A DNA stretch of 64,000 nucleotides from positions 124,001 through 188,000 of the forward strand of contig JBGAHL010000001.1 in NCBI GenBank assembly GCA_044226205.1, given 5' to 3'. The stretch comes from M3007 sp044226205 (GTDB taxonomy: Bacteria > Bacteroidota > Bacteroidia > Chitinophagales > Saprospiraceae). Below the pieces are notes generated by a model, which had not been told where the DNA came from, made no database searches, and saw only the letters and a list, made by a program, of their open reading frames with translations. This document shows, piece after piece, positions 54,683-63,430 of the stretch (the stretch's first letter is position 1; every line of letters starts with the position of its first letter). Both the position numbers and the translations under genes were made by a program.

Positions 54683-55429
54683 ATGAAAAATTCAAAAAAT
54701 CTGCTTTCCCTCCTTTTCCTGACCATCAGCGCCCTGGTCCTGACCAGCTGCCTCCATATCGTCGAGGAAGTAACGTTCCGCAACGACAGCACCGGCAACT
54801 ATAAAATGACCATCGACATGAGCGAAATCAAAAGCATGATGGATGCGCTCAAAGACGTAGGCGGCGACTCGACGGCTACCGACGGCTCCGAAGAACCCGT
54901 GGCCGAAGAACCCGCTGAAGAAAATTCAATGGCCGACATGGGCGAAGAACTCTCCGGCGTGGCCAAATCGCTGCGCGGCGTGGCCGGCATTTCCAACATC
55001 CAGGAAATGAATGATACCGCCAACTACAAATTCGGCTACTCCTTCGACTTTGCCAACCTGGACGCCCTGAACAAGGCCATGAAAATCATCAACAAGGAAA
55101 AATACGACGCCAGCGCCAACGAATTTTTCAAATTCAAAGGCAAAAGCTTCGAACGCCTCGGCGTAGGCGACATCGGCTCCGAACTCAAGAAAGCGCTCAT
55201 GGAAAGCGAAGACGAAGACGAGGAAAACGCCGAAATGATGAAGGTTTTCTTTGCCGAAATGGACTACAAGCAAATCTACACCTTCCCGGATCGTATGGTC
55301 AAAAAATCGAGCAACCCGCTTTCCGAAGTCAGCCCCGACGGCCACAGCGTTACCATCACGCTGAAACCCTTCGACGAAGAACAAGCCAAACAAAAAGCCA
55401 GCGTGGCCACTTCGGTAAAACTGAAATAA
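54683..55429 (+). CDS. Acidic lipoprotein of unknown function
   Basis: 248 residues from ATG 54683, where a lipoprotein signal begins (lipobox LTSC, Cys about 22). The N-terminal mature part CLHIVEEVTFRNDSTGNYKM is beta-rich. It is followed by a long Glu/Asp/Ser-rich, Ala-poor segment (about 55-80, with EEPVAEEPAEEN) and a helical middle with a second acidic cluster (ESEDEDEEN, about 176-184). The net charge is strongly negative. No domain was recognised. It may be an envelope-anchored binding or structural protein. It follows the BNR gene by 44 bp, with a strong terminator after it. Confidence 0.75.
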   Translation: MKNSKNLLSLLFLTISALVLTSCLHIVEEVTFRNDSTGNYKMTIDMSEIKSMMDALKDVGGDSTATDGSEEPVAEEPAEENSMADMGEELSGVAKSLRGVAGISNIQEMNDTANYKFGYSFDFANLDALNKAMKIINKEKYDASANEFFKFKGKSFERLGVGDIGSELKKALMESEDEDEENAEMMKVFFAEMDYKQIYTFPDRMVKKSSNPLSEVSPDGHSVTITLKPFDEEQAKQKASVATSVKLK

Positions 55430-55453
55430 GCCAGCCCGGCTGCTCAACCCAAT

Positions 55454-55486
55454 AAAAAAGGCGCTGCAAATTGCAGCGCCTTTTTT
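55454..55486. terminator. Bidirectional terminator between the acidic lipoprotein and ATE-like genes
   Basis: A perfect stem of 14 bp (aaaaaaggcgctgc with its complement, 55454-55467 and 55473-55486) has a 5-base loop and a T-run on both strands. It ends the plus-strand lipoprotein gene and the minus-strand ATE-like gene that finishes at 55491. Confidence 0.92.
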
Positions 55487-55490
55487 ATTT

Positions 55491-56231
55491 TTATTGATCA
55501 CTGGGCGGTGGCGGCCACTGTTCTACCAGATTTTCCCAACGCCGAACCGGCACACGAGGCCTGGGATGCCAGATCCCCGTCTTCCAGTCCATCGACTCCA
55601 GATTGTGAAAATTCATCTTGTAGTCGAATTGTGACGGCACGTCGTAACAGTAGCCGTGGTAATAAAACCGCTTGCCCATTTCCTGAGCCTTGATCAATTC
55701 GAGCAGCATGGTAAACGTGCCCAGACTGCGATGCCGCGATGCTTCCGGCTCGAAAAAGCAATACGTTCCCGACATGGCTTCTTCCCCGAGGTGCACATAA
55801 CTGCAGGCCAGCAGACGCTCGCCTTCGTACAAGGTCATCTCCATACCCCTGACGGGTTTGGATCCCGCCTGCGGACTTAAAAAAGAATACACCGATTCGG
55901 GTTGTCGTTCGCGAAAACGGCTGGTATGCAACTTGAACAACTCCTCTTTTTCCGGCGTCAGTTGCACCTTTCCCCATTTGACCGTGAGGTCGTTGTTGCG
56001 GCGGAGGACGCTTCGCTGGCTTTTTGAAAAAATTAGCCCGTCCAGCCGTATCCGCAAAGGGATGGTGTAGCACAGCCGTCCCCGGCAGGCGGCGTAATTG
56101 TGCCGGATGATGGAGTACCCCAGCAAACGCCAGCCTTCGGCCAGGTGCTCATCAAAAAGACCGGGGTGCATCGGCTGCAACTCGATACTTTCATCGATGA
56201 TGTCCTCGAAAAGAATTTGCTGTGTTTGCAT
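55491..56231 (-). CDS. Arginyl/leucyl-tRNA-protein transferase-like (ATE/Bpt) GNAT-fold protein
   Basis: 246 residues from ATG 56231 (a GTG start at 56240 is possible). The stretch LDGLIFSKSQRSVLRRNNDL and the C-terminal RSLGTFTMLLELIKAQEMGKR, YYHGYCYDV and DYKMNF match the C-terminal domain of bacterial aminoacyl-tRNA-protein transferases (Bpt/ATE_C). Such enzymes add Leu or Arg from tRNA to N-terminal acidic residues so that ClpS-ClpA type proteases degrade the protein. The conserved N-terminal Cys-rich ATE_N segment is replaced: only YAACRGRLC remains. The function is therefore inferred. It is convergent with the acidic lipoprotein gene. Confidence 0.65.
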   Translation of the reverse strand: MQTQQILFEDIIDESIELQPMHPGLFDEHLAEGWRLLGYSIIRHNYAACRGRLCYTIPLRIRLDGLIFSKSQRSVLRRNNDLTVKWGKVQLTPEKEELFKLHTSRFRERQPESVYSFLSPQAGSKPVRGMEMTLYEGERLLACSYVHLGEEAMSGTYCFFEPEASRHRSLGTFTMLLELIKAQEMGKRFYYHGYCYDVPSQFDYKMNFHNLESMDWKTGIWHPRPRVPVRRWENLVEQWPPPPSDQ

Positions 56232-56288
56232 AGTTGGCACTTGCGATGCGCAAGTTTAGGGCTTTTTGTCAAGCGTTGCAAACCCCAT

Positions 56289-57266
56289 TTATTGCTTGAC
56301 AACGGATGTCACGGCAATTTTTTCCCTCTCTGTCATCCTGATGACATACCGGCCGGCCGGCCATTCTTCGGCAAGCGGCAAATACGTGGCGCCCGCCGGC
56401 AACTGCGCCGACCAGACCAGACTGCCGCGCTGATCGTAAACCTGAGCGGAACATTCTTCTTCCAGCGGCTGTGAAAAGAACACGATATCGTGGGCAGGAT
56501 TGGGGTAAATCCCCAGTTTTTCAACCGGCAAAAGGCTCGAATGCGTGCCGATCGTGCCGCCGGGATAAAAACTCAGGACCAGATTCTGGGCGGGCGGGCC
56601 CGAACAACCAAACGGCGGCTGGTCGGAGTCCGTGTAGTCGTACAAAATGGTATCTACCGGTGCGCCGCCACTGCCGACGATCCAATGGCTGTAACCGATC
56701 GTGTAGTCCACGTCCTCGTTATAATCGATCATCAGGCCCATCAGGGGCGAATTGCCGTTGAAAAAAGACAGCTCAGGGGTCGGTACCTCGGAAGTGCCGA
56801 TGCGGATATCGATACGGTTGCTGGTTTCGTAAAGCCAGATTTGAAAATTAACGTTGCCGCTGGCGTCGGAGAATCCGGCTTTGTACCATTCAATTTTACA
56901 AATCCGGTTGGGGGCCGTGCCTTCGGTTTTATATCGGATCAGGGTACCGTCGATGTTGGCCAGCGAATAGGCGCCGTATCCGAAGATGGCATCCATGCCG
57001 AAATTGAAATCGACGTCGGTCACGAGCGCGCCCAGGTAGCCCAGGACAAAAAATTCGTCGTGGGTTTCATCGTCGATACTGAAATCGAAGCCGACCGGAA
57101 ACGAGGCGTATTCATCATCCCAGACCGCCTGAGGGTCCATTTCGGTGGCGTTTTGCAGGGGCAAATAGGTTTCATGAGAAACGATAAAATCATAGGGCTG
57201 ACTTTGGGCGAACAGTCCAAAGGCAAGAGTCAGCGCAAAAAGAGCGGAGAGAACAGATTTTTTCAT
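56289..57266 (-). CDS. Secreted protein with T9SS type A sorting domain
   Basis: 325 residues with a signal peptide (MKKSVLSALFALTLAFGLFA). The middle part (about 25-235) is beta-rich, with several acidic patches (FDFSIDDETHDEFF, DYNEDVDYTIGY), and is not assigned to a family. The C-terminal 75 residues are a T9SS type A sorting domain: KLGIYPNPAHDIVFF (the typical YPNP box), VYDQRGSLVWS, and the terminal GRYVIRMTEREKIAVTSVVKQ, whose residues can be read as GRYVIRM plus a Lys-containing end. The protein should be secreted across the outer membrane by the T9SS and attached or released. No cargo enzyme activity is apparent. Confidence 0.82.
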   Translation of the reverse strand: MKKSVLSALFALTLAFGLFAQSQPYDFIVSHETYLPLQNATEMDPQAVWDDEYASFPVGFDFSIDDETHDEFFVLGYLGALVTDVDFNFGMDAIFGYGAYSLANIDGTLIRYKTEGTAPNRICKIEWYKAGFSDASGNVNFQIWLYETSNRIDIRIGTSEVPTPELSFFNGNSPLMGLMIDYNEDVDYTIGYSHWIVGSGGAPVDTILYDYTDSDQPPFGCSGPPAQNLVLSFYPGGTIGTHSSLLPVEKLGIYPNPAHDIVFFSQPLEEECSAQVYDQRGSLVWSAQLPAGATYLPLAEEWPAGRYVIRMTEREKIAVTSVVKQ

Positions 57267-57422
57267 GTCAATAAAGTTTTAATAAAAGATGTTACTGGCA
57301 AAGAGAGCAGATTTATAACAGACGTTGGGCAAGCCAGTGCCTTTTAACCTGAATTTAAAACTTTCAGCTGTGGAAGAGGTTTTATCTTGCTCCTGCCCTT
57401 GCCGCCTTACCCTGGTTTTACT

Positions 57423-59987
57423 ATGAATGTCGATTCGCCAACCGCGCTTCTTTACCACACGTACAACAGCTTGTTTCTCAGCCTTCCTTTTCAGGGTATT
57501 CAGGAAACGGGCACCCATTTGGCCCTCTTCGCCCAGGCTTGCCAAAACGGTCTGAGAGAAGGCCTGACCCCCGAAGAAATTATCGGTGGTTTTTGGGACG
57601 ATTATTACGAAAAATCGTCCTCTGACGAGCGCCTGGATGTGCTTTTCAATTTTATCAAATACATTGAACGTCAGGTAGTTCTGTTCGATGCCGTGGAAGA
57701 CGCCCGCTTCGAACAACGACACCGATCCGACAATGCCCGACCGCTGGTCCGGCTGCTCGGCCGGCTCGACAACGACGACGTATTGCGCGAAAAACTGTTG
57801 CAAAAACTCGGCAGTTTTAACCTCAGGCTAGTGCTGACCGCCCACCCGACTCAGTTTTACCCGGGCAAAGTGTTGGGCATTCTGAACGACCTCGGCATAG
57901 CCATTCAGGAGCACGATCTGGAAGCGATCCGCCTGTACCTGATGCAACTGGGCAAAACCGCGTTTTACAACCGCGAACGCCCGACGCCTTACAGCGAGGC
58001 GGTCAGTCTGGGCTGGTACCTCGAAAACGTTTTTTACCACGCCTTGCCCGACATCTTGTTCCGGCTGCTCAAAGCCTTGCGGCAGGATGTGACGCAGTTC
58101 GACAATCCTCAACTGCTTTCACTGGGCTTCTGGCCCGGCGGCGACCGCGACGGCAACCCTTACGTGGATTCAGGTGTGACCCTGCTGGTCGCACAAAGAC
58201 TGCGGGAATCGGTGCTTCGCGGTTATTATCGCGACGTGCGCCAGCTCAAACGCCGGCTGACTTTTCGCGGCGTCGAGGAATTGATCGGTCGCGTGGAAGA
58301 TTGCCTCAAAAACACGCTTTATCCGACCGAAACCAACGCTGGCAGCTACGCCGGGGCAAATGATCTGCTGGCCGATCTGTACGAGGCAAGAAGTATCCTG
58401 CTGCGCGATCACGAAGGATTATTTCTCGACGAGCTGGATCTTTTCATCCTGAAAGTCAGGGTTTTCGGCTTTTATTTCGCCAGCCTCGACATCCGTCAGA
58501 ACAGCGCCAAAATCGCGGAGGTATGGCAGGGTATTCTGACGCAATCCGGGGAGCAAAATGTCGATTTCATGGACCCGTCGCGCAGCGAGCCCGACCGTAT
58601 CGAACGCTTGTTGTCGCATCGTTTTGACCTGAATCCCGAAGCGTTCAACGACCCGTTTATTCGCGAAACGTTGCTGTCGTTCCGCGCCATTTCGCAAATT
58701 CAGCAGGAAAACGGCCCCCAGGGTTGTCACCGTTACATCATCAGCAACTGCGCCAGCGCCTTCGATGTAGCCAGCGTACTGGCATTGGCCAAGGGCGTCA
58801 ACTCCGGCAATCAGGCGCCCGCGTTCGACGTCGTTCCCCTGTTTGAAACGGTGGAAGACCTTGCGGCTGCAGCCGGAGTGATGGAAGAACTTTATCAAAA
58901 TCCGCACTATGCCGCGCACCTGGCTTCTCGTGGAAACGTCCAACATATCATGCTCGGCTTTTCCGACGGCACCAAGGACGGCGGCTACCTGCGCGCCAAC
59001 TGGAGTATTTACAGAGCAAAGGAAGACCTGACCGGCATCAGCCGTCAATACGGCGTCACGGCCGTGTTCTTCGACGGGCGCGGCGGGCCTCCCGGACGCG
59101 GCGGCGGCAACAATGCCAGTTATTATGCCGCGCAGGGCAAGAGTATTGAAAATCACGCCGTACATGTCACGATTCAGGGTCAAACGGTCAGCAGCACCTA
59201 CGGCACCATCGTGGCGGCGCAGTTCAACATTGAAAAACTGCTCAATGCTTCGCTGGAAGGCGAATTGTTCCCCACGAGGGCGCACAAGCTCGACAAGGAA
59301 GACCGCCAACTGCTCGACGAACTGGCCGAAGCAGCCTTGACTGCATACCTGGCGATAAAAAATCACCCTGATTTTGTGCCCTATCTCGAACAGATGACGC
59401 CTTTGAAGTGGTACGGCGAAACGAATATCGCCAGCCGGCCCACCAAACGCAATGCAGATGAAGCCTTGCGTTTTGAAGACCTGCGCGCCATTCCGTTCGT
59501 CGGAGCCTGGGCGCAGATGAAGCAAAATATTCCGGGCTATTACGGCCTGGGAGCCGCGATGGAGCAACTCAGGAATGAGGGTCGGCAGGATGCGCTCGAG
59601 CATTTGTATCGCAACTCGTTGTATTTCAGAACGCTGTTGGAAAACTCCATGCAGTCGCTCAGCAAATCCAACTTTGAACTGACGCGGTACATCTCCAATC
59701 ATCCGCGTTTCGGGGCGTTTTGGCGCCTGCTGGCCGACGAGTTTCAGCGCACCTCGCAGCAAATCATCAGGGTATCCGGCCAGAAACAGTTGCTGGCCGA
59801 CAATGTGGAATCGAGAGTAAGTATCGCGTTGCGGGAAGAAATTGTATTGCCGCTGAGCACCATACAGCAATACGGCTTGCAAAAGATCGCAACAGGCGGG
59901 CTGACGGAGGAGGAATACAAACTGTACAGCAGACTGGTGCTGCGCGCCATGTTCGGCATTATCAACGCGGCCAGAAACGCGGCTTGA
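57423..59987 (+). CDS. ppc: Phosphoenolpyruvate carboxylase, divergent type
   Basis: 854 residues from ATG 57423. It makes oxaloacetate from PEP and bicarbonate (anaplerotic). Conserved elements in order: VLTAHPTQFYPGK (catalytic His), GFWPGGDRDGNPYVDSG, VPLFETVEDL and GFSDGTKDGGY (metal ligands Glu and Asp), FDGRGGPPGRGGG and the C-terminal ARNAA with the effector-site Asn. Departures from the usual family: FHGRGG is FDGRGG; the GxxRxTEQGE motif is replaced by VHVTIQGQTV; the Arg-rich stretch after HPT is YPGK. These suggest altered PEP binding or regulation, or a divergent subfamily. Not obviously in an operon; the STAS gene converges on it. Confidence 0.85.
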   Translation: MNVDSPTALLYHTYNSLFLSLPFQGIQETGTHLALFAQACQNGLREGLTPEEIIGGFWDDYYEKSSSDERLDVLFNFIKYIERQVVLFDAVEDARFEQRHRSDNARPLVRLLGRLDNDDVLREKLLQKLGSFNLRLVLTAHPTQFYPGKVLGILNDLGIAIQEHDLEAIRLYLMQLGKTAFYNRERPTPYSEAVSLGWYLENVFYHALPDILFRLLKALRQDVTQFDNPQLLSLGFWPGGDRDGNPYVDSGVTLLVAQRLRESVLRGYYRDVRQLKRRLTFRGVEELIGRVEDCLKNTLYPTETNAGSYAGANDLLADLYEARSILLRDHEGLFLDELDLFILKVRVFGFYFASLDIRQNSAKIAEVWQGILTQSGEQNVDFMDPSRSEPDRIERLLSHRFDLNPEAFNDPFIRETLLSFRAISQIQQENGPQGCHRYIISNCASAFDVASVLALAKGVNSGNQAPAFDVVPLFETVEDLAAAAGVMEELYQNPHYAAHLASRGNVQHIMLGFSDGTKDGGYLRANWSIYRAKEDLTGISRQYGVTAVFFDGRGGPPGRGGGNNASYYAAQGKSIENHAVHVTIQGQTVSSTYGTIVAAQFNIEKLLNASLEGELFPTRAHKLDKEDRQLLDELAEAALTAYLAIKNHPDFVPYLEQMTPLKWYGETNIASRPTKRNADEALRFEDLRAIPFVGAWAQMKQNIPGYYGLGAAMEQLRNEGRQDALEHLYRNSLYFRTLLENSMQSLSKSNFELTRYISNHPRFGAFWRLLADEFQRTSQQIIRVSGQKQLLADNVESRVSIALREEIVLPLSTIQQYGLQKIATGGLTEEEYKLYSRLVLRAMFGIINAARNAA

Positions 59988-60002
59988 ACAAGCGGAACAG
60001 GT

Positions 60003-60380
60003 TTATTCCGTTCCGCCTTTCAACTCGCGCTCCAGTTCTTCCATTTTCACATAGTCAACGGCTTCGCTTACCGTAGGAATGATGGTAAGAATGGAGTCGA
60101 GCCGGCTGATTTCGATCAGTTTGGAAACCATGGGCTGCAGATGCCCCGCGATCACGAAAGAACCAGTGTCTTTCCAGAGGCGGTGCGCTGTCAGAATGGC
60201 ACTCAAACCACTGGAATCGACAAATTTGACATTGGAGAGATCGAGGATCAGGTTGCGCGTACCTTCCTGGTTGAGGAAAATGAAATCACTTTTCAGGCCC
60301 GGCGCGATGGTCGAGTTGAGATTTTCCTCATCGAGGGACAGAACGGCGTGCGTATCCTGTTTTTCAATCCGATATTTCAT
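60003..60380 (-). CDS. STAS-domain protein (anti-sigma factor antagonist-like)
   Basis: 125 residues from ATG 60380; a longer in-frame ORF would add 83 residues of non-coding character. The STAS fold is marked by LILDLSNVKFVDSSGLSAIL, with the phosphorylatable Ser in the SSGLS loop as in SpoIIAA-type antagonists. Such proteins relieve anti-sigma factors or take part in signalling when dephosphorylated. The C-terminal helix reads YVKMEELERELKGGTE. No anti-sigma kinase or phosphatase is adjacent. It stands alone between ppc and the divergent clpC. Confidence 0.88.
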   Translation of the reverse strand: MKYRIEKQDTHAVLSLDEENLNSTIAPGLKSDFIFLNQEGTRNLILDLSNVKFVDSSGLSAILTAHRLWKDTGSFVIAGHLQPMVSKLIEISRLDSILTIIPTVSEAVDYVKMEELERELKGGTE

Positions 60381-60764
60381 AGCGGGCTGATTTTCAGAGT
60401 AATTAAGGAGGGAGTAGACTTGATTTTCCGTTAACATTCGGGGCGGAGCGGGGGCAAATGTAACCATTGCCCGCCGGTTTTCTACAAACTTTACAAACGG
60501 TTTTTTCGATTGCCGCTGTGCCTGACAGTGCGTCAGGTTGTGTTGAAATGGCATTGTTTTTAAGGAAAAATCGGCTGGTAATGACCCTGATACGGGGGCT
60601 TTTCGGGCTGTTGGGGAGCGGTATGGCAAGTTGGCAACTATTTTGATGGTTCTTTTGTTAAAAAGCCGTTTTTAGTCGGAGAAAACTTGCCCCTTATTGT
60701 TCTTTTCGGCTAAACTTGCCGCTGGATAGCGATCTGGTTTTTACCATTACCACCTTCCTTTACA
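60381..60764. other. Divergent intergenic region, STAS / clpC
   Basis: 384 bases without a gene. It holds three AACTTGCC boxes (one inverted, 60625-60632; two direct, 60684-60691 and 60713-60720), a clpC promoter candidate, and a 6-bp hairpin CCTGAC/GTCAGG (60521-60526, 60532-60537). Sense of the long N-terminal ORF extension is not supported. Nothing resembling a CIRCE element was seen. Confidence 0.6.
60687..60718 (+). promoter_or_regulatory. Candidate clpC promoter
   Basis: TTG (60687-60689) and TAAACTTG (60711-60718, one base off TAnnTTTG) are spaced by 21 bases, as in the susC candidate. The leader would be about 40 bases. Both elements sit inside direct repeats of AACTTGCC. Confidence 0.45.
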
Positions 60765-63344
60765 ATGAATAAAAAGTTTTCTCCCGTCGTCAAGCAAATC
60801 ATCCGGCAAAGCGGACAGGAAGCCCGTCGGCTCGGTCATGATTATATCGGAGCGGAACACCTGCTGCTCGGTATCATCACGGAGCGCGATTCGCTGCCTG
60901 TACGCGTGCTCGATGCTCTGCTGGTCGACGTCAATGAACTCAAAAAAAGACTCGAGCGAAATATCCCCCGCCAGAGCGCTTACCCGCCTGCCGAAAACCT
61001 GTTTGTCGATGATTTTCAGGTGACGACCCAGGTGCAGCGCGTCTTAAAAGTGACTTTCCTCGAAGCCAAACTGATGAAGAGCGAGGAAATTTATCCCGAG
61101 CACCTGATGCTCTCCCTGCTCAAACATACCGACACATTCGCCACAAAACTGCTCAACGAATTCGACGTGGACTACGAATCATTCAAAAAAGAACTCGAGT
61201 ACGTGCGTTCGGAACAAGATCTCACGCACCCCAACCTCTTCAACCAGACGCCCAGTGAAGGCGCTGGCGACTATGAAGACGAAGAAGAACGCAATTACCG
61301 GGGCGGCGCCGGCCAGAAAGGCCAGCAGAAAAGCCGCACGCCTGTACTGGATAACTTTGGCCGCGACATCACCAAACTCGCCGAAGAAGGAAAACTCGAC
61401 CCCATTATCGGCCGGGAAACCGAAATCGAGCGTGTCAGCCAGATTCTCAGCCGCCGCAAAAAGAACAACCCGATCCTGATCGGCGAGCCCGGCGTGGGCA
61501 AAACCGCCATCGTGGAAGGCCTTGCCTTGCGCATTATTCAGAAAAAAGTCAGCCGGACGCTCTTCAACAAACGTATCGTCATGCTCGACCTGGCCGCGCT
61601 CGTGGCCGGCACCAAGTACCGCGGCCAGTTTGAAGAACGCATCAAGGCCATCATGAACGAACTGGAAAAAAGCCGCGACGTGATCCTCTTCATCGACGAG
61701 ATTCACACGATCGTGGGCGCCGGCGGCGCTACCGGCTCGCTTGATGCCTCCAACATTTTCAAACCCGCCCTCGCACGCGGCGAACTCCAGTGCATCGGCG
61801 CCAGCACCCTCGACGAATACCGCCAATACATCGAAAAAGACGGCGCACTCGACCGTCGTTTTCAAAAAGTAATGGTGGACCCGCCGAGCCAGGAGGATAC
61901 TATTCACATCCTCCAGAACATTCAGCCGAAATACGAGGAATTCCACAATGTGAGTTACTCGCCGGAGGCTATCAAAGCCTGCGTGCGGCTCAGCGACCGC
62001 TACATCACCGACCGCTTTCTGCCCGACAAGGCCATCGACGTGCTCGACGAGGTCGGCGCCCGCGTGCACCTCAAAAACATCGTGGTACCCAAGCATATCG
62101 AAGAACTTGAAAAGGACATCGAGGCGCTGAAAGAACAAAAAAACCAGGCCGTCAAAAGCCAGCAATACGAGGAAGCAGCCAATTTGCGCGACAAGGAAAG
62201 CAAACTGGTCCGCCAGCTCGAATTCGCCAAGGTGGAATGGGAAGAAGAAAGTAAAACCCGGCGCTTCCCCGTGGAAGAAGACGACATTGCCGAAGTAGTG
62301 GCCATGATGACCGGCATCCCCGTGCGCAAAGTGGGCCAAAGCGAAAGCAAAAAACTGGTCACCATGTCCGACGACCTCAACAAAATGGTCATCGGGCAGG
62401 AAGAAGCCATCGTCAAGATCACCAAGGCGATCCAGCGCAACCGCGTGGGCCTCAAAGACCCGAAGAAACCCATCGGCTCCTTCATCTTCCTCGGCCCCAC
62501 CGGCGTAGGTAAAACCGAACTCGCCCGCGCCTTGGCGCGTTACCTCTTCGACTCCGACGATGCCCTCGTTCGCATCGACATGTCGGAATACATGGAAAAA
62601 TTCTCGGTCAGCCGCCTCATCGGCGCGCCTCCCGGGTACGTAGGCTACGAAGAAGGCGGCCAGCTCACCGAACGCGTACGCCGCAAACCCTATTCGGTCG
62701 TGCTGCTCGACGAGATCGAAAAAGCCCACCCGGATGTGTTCAACATCCTGCTGCAAGTGCTCGACGACGGACAACTCACCGACGGCCTGGGCCGCAAGGT
62801 GGACTTTAAAAACACGCTGGTTATCATGACCTCCAACATCGGCGTGCGCCAGTTGAAAGACTTCGGACAGGGCGTCGGTTTTGCCACCAAGGCGCGTATG
62901 GAAGCCGCCGAAGACAACAGCAAGGCTGTGATCCAGAACGCACTGAAACGCACCTTCTCGCCGGAGTTCCTTAACCGTATCGACGACGTGATGGTATTCA
63001 ATGCCCTGGGTCGCGAACAGATCTTCAAGATCATCGACAACGCCCTGGCCGGCCTCATGAAGCGCCTGAGCAACATGAAGTACAACCTGAATCTGACGGA
63101 AGAAGCCAAGGAATTCGTGGCCGAAAAAGGCTACGACCCGCAATTCGGCGCCCGACCGCTGCACCGCGCCATTCAAAAATACGTGGAAGATCCGCTGGCC
63201 GAATACATTCTCAACGAGAATCCGCCGGAAGGCGCCACCTTGCAGGCAACGCTGAACGCCGACAAAGACGGCCTCGTCATTGCCCCCGCCGCGCCGGAGA
63301 AGAAGAAAAAAGAGAACAAGGAAAGCGACAAACTGAGCACCTGA
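60765..63344 (+). CDS. clpC: ATP-dependent Clp protease ATP-binding subunit ClpC
   Basis: 859-residue class I Hsp100 unfoldase that feeds ClpP. Order: Clp_N domain (about 1-150), first AAA+ module with Walker A GEPGVGKTA and Walker B ILFIDEIHT, a UVR-type coiled-coil segment (AVKSQQYEEAANLRDKESKL), second AAA+ module with GPTGVGKTE and VVLLDEIEKAHPD, then the ClpP-docking VGF tripeptide in GQGVGFATK and a lysine-rich C-terminal tail. The UVR segment and VGF mark it as ClpC rather than ClpB, which lacks ClpP docking. It is followed by a strong terminator and has a likely promoter with repeat boxes upstream. Confidence 0.95.
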   Translation: MNKKFSPVVKQIIRQSGQEARRLGHDYIGAEHLLLGIITERDSLPVRVLDALLVDVNELKKRLERNIPRQSAYPPAENLFVDDFQVTTQVQRVLKVTFLEAKLMKSEEIYPEHLMLSLLKHTDTFATKLLNEFDVDYESFKKELEYVRSEQDLTHPNLFNQTPSEGAGDYEDEEERNYRGGAGQKGQQKSRTPVLDNFGRDITKLAEEGKLDPIIGRETEIERVSQILSRRKKNNPILIGEPGVGKTAIVEGLALRIIQKKVSRTLFNKRIVMLDLAALVAGTKYRGQFEERIKAIMNELEKSRDVILFIDEIHTIVGAGGATGSLDASNIFKPALARGELQCIGASTLDEYRQYIEKDGALDRRFQKVMVDPPSQEDTIHILQNIQPKYEEFHNVSYSPEAIKACVRLSDRYITDRFLPDKAIDVLDEVGARVHLKNIVVPKHIEELEKDIEALKEQKNQAVKSQQYEEAANLRDKESKLVRQLEFAKVEWEEESKTRRFPVEEDDIAEVVAMMTGIPVRKVGQSESKKLVTMSDDLNKMVIGQEEAIVKITKAIQRNRVGLKDPKKPIGSFIFLGPTGVGKTELARALARYLFDSDDALVRIDMSEYMEKFSVSRLIGAPPGYVGYEEGGQLTERVRRKPYSVVLLDEIEKAHPDVFNILLQVLDDGQLTDGLGRKVDFKNTLVIMTSNIGVRQLKDFGQGVGFATKARMEAAEDNSKAVIQNALKRTFSPEFLNRIDDVMVFNALGREQIFKIIDNALAGLMKRLSNMKYNLNLTEEAKEFVAEKGYDPQFGARPLHRAIQKYVEDPLAEYILNENPPEGATLQATLNADKDGLVIAPAAPEKKKKENKESDKLST

Positions 63345-63374
63345 TACAGGCTGGCGCAGTTATGAATAAACAAA

Positions 63375-63411
63375 CAGGGGCCAACCGCATGCGGTTGGCC
63401 CCTGTCGTTTT
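63375..63411. terminator. Bidirectional terminator between clpC and the esterase-like gene
   Basis: A perfect palindromic 30-mer (CAGGGGCCAACCGC and its complement, 63375-63388 and 63391-63404) followed by TCGTTTTTAG on the plus strand and by TTTGTTTATT on the minus strand, 30 bases after the clpC stop. Confidence 0.85.
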
Positions 63412-63430
63412 TAGAAAGCAGCCATAAAGT

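Noticed and set aside
60381..60629. N-terminal extension of the STAS protein (83 residues)
   Set aside because: The STAS fold starts at the ATG at 60380. The extension is rich in Pro, Arg and Gln without motifs and lies in the divergent promoter region.
61179..63176. 665-codon minus-strand ORF antisense to clpC
   Set aside because: A mirror of ClpC codons; no domain and no start signals.
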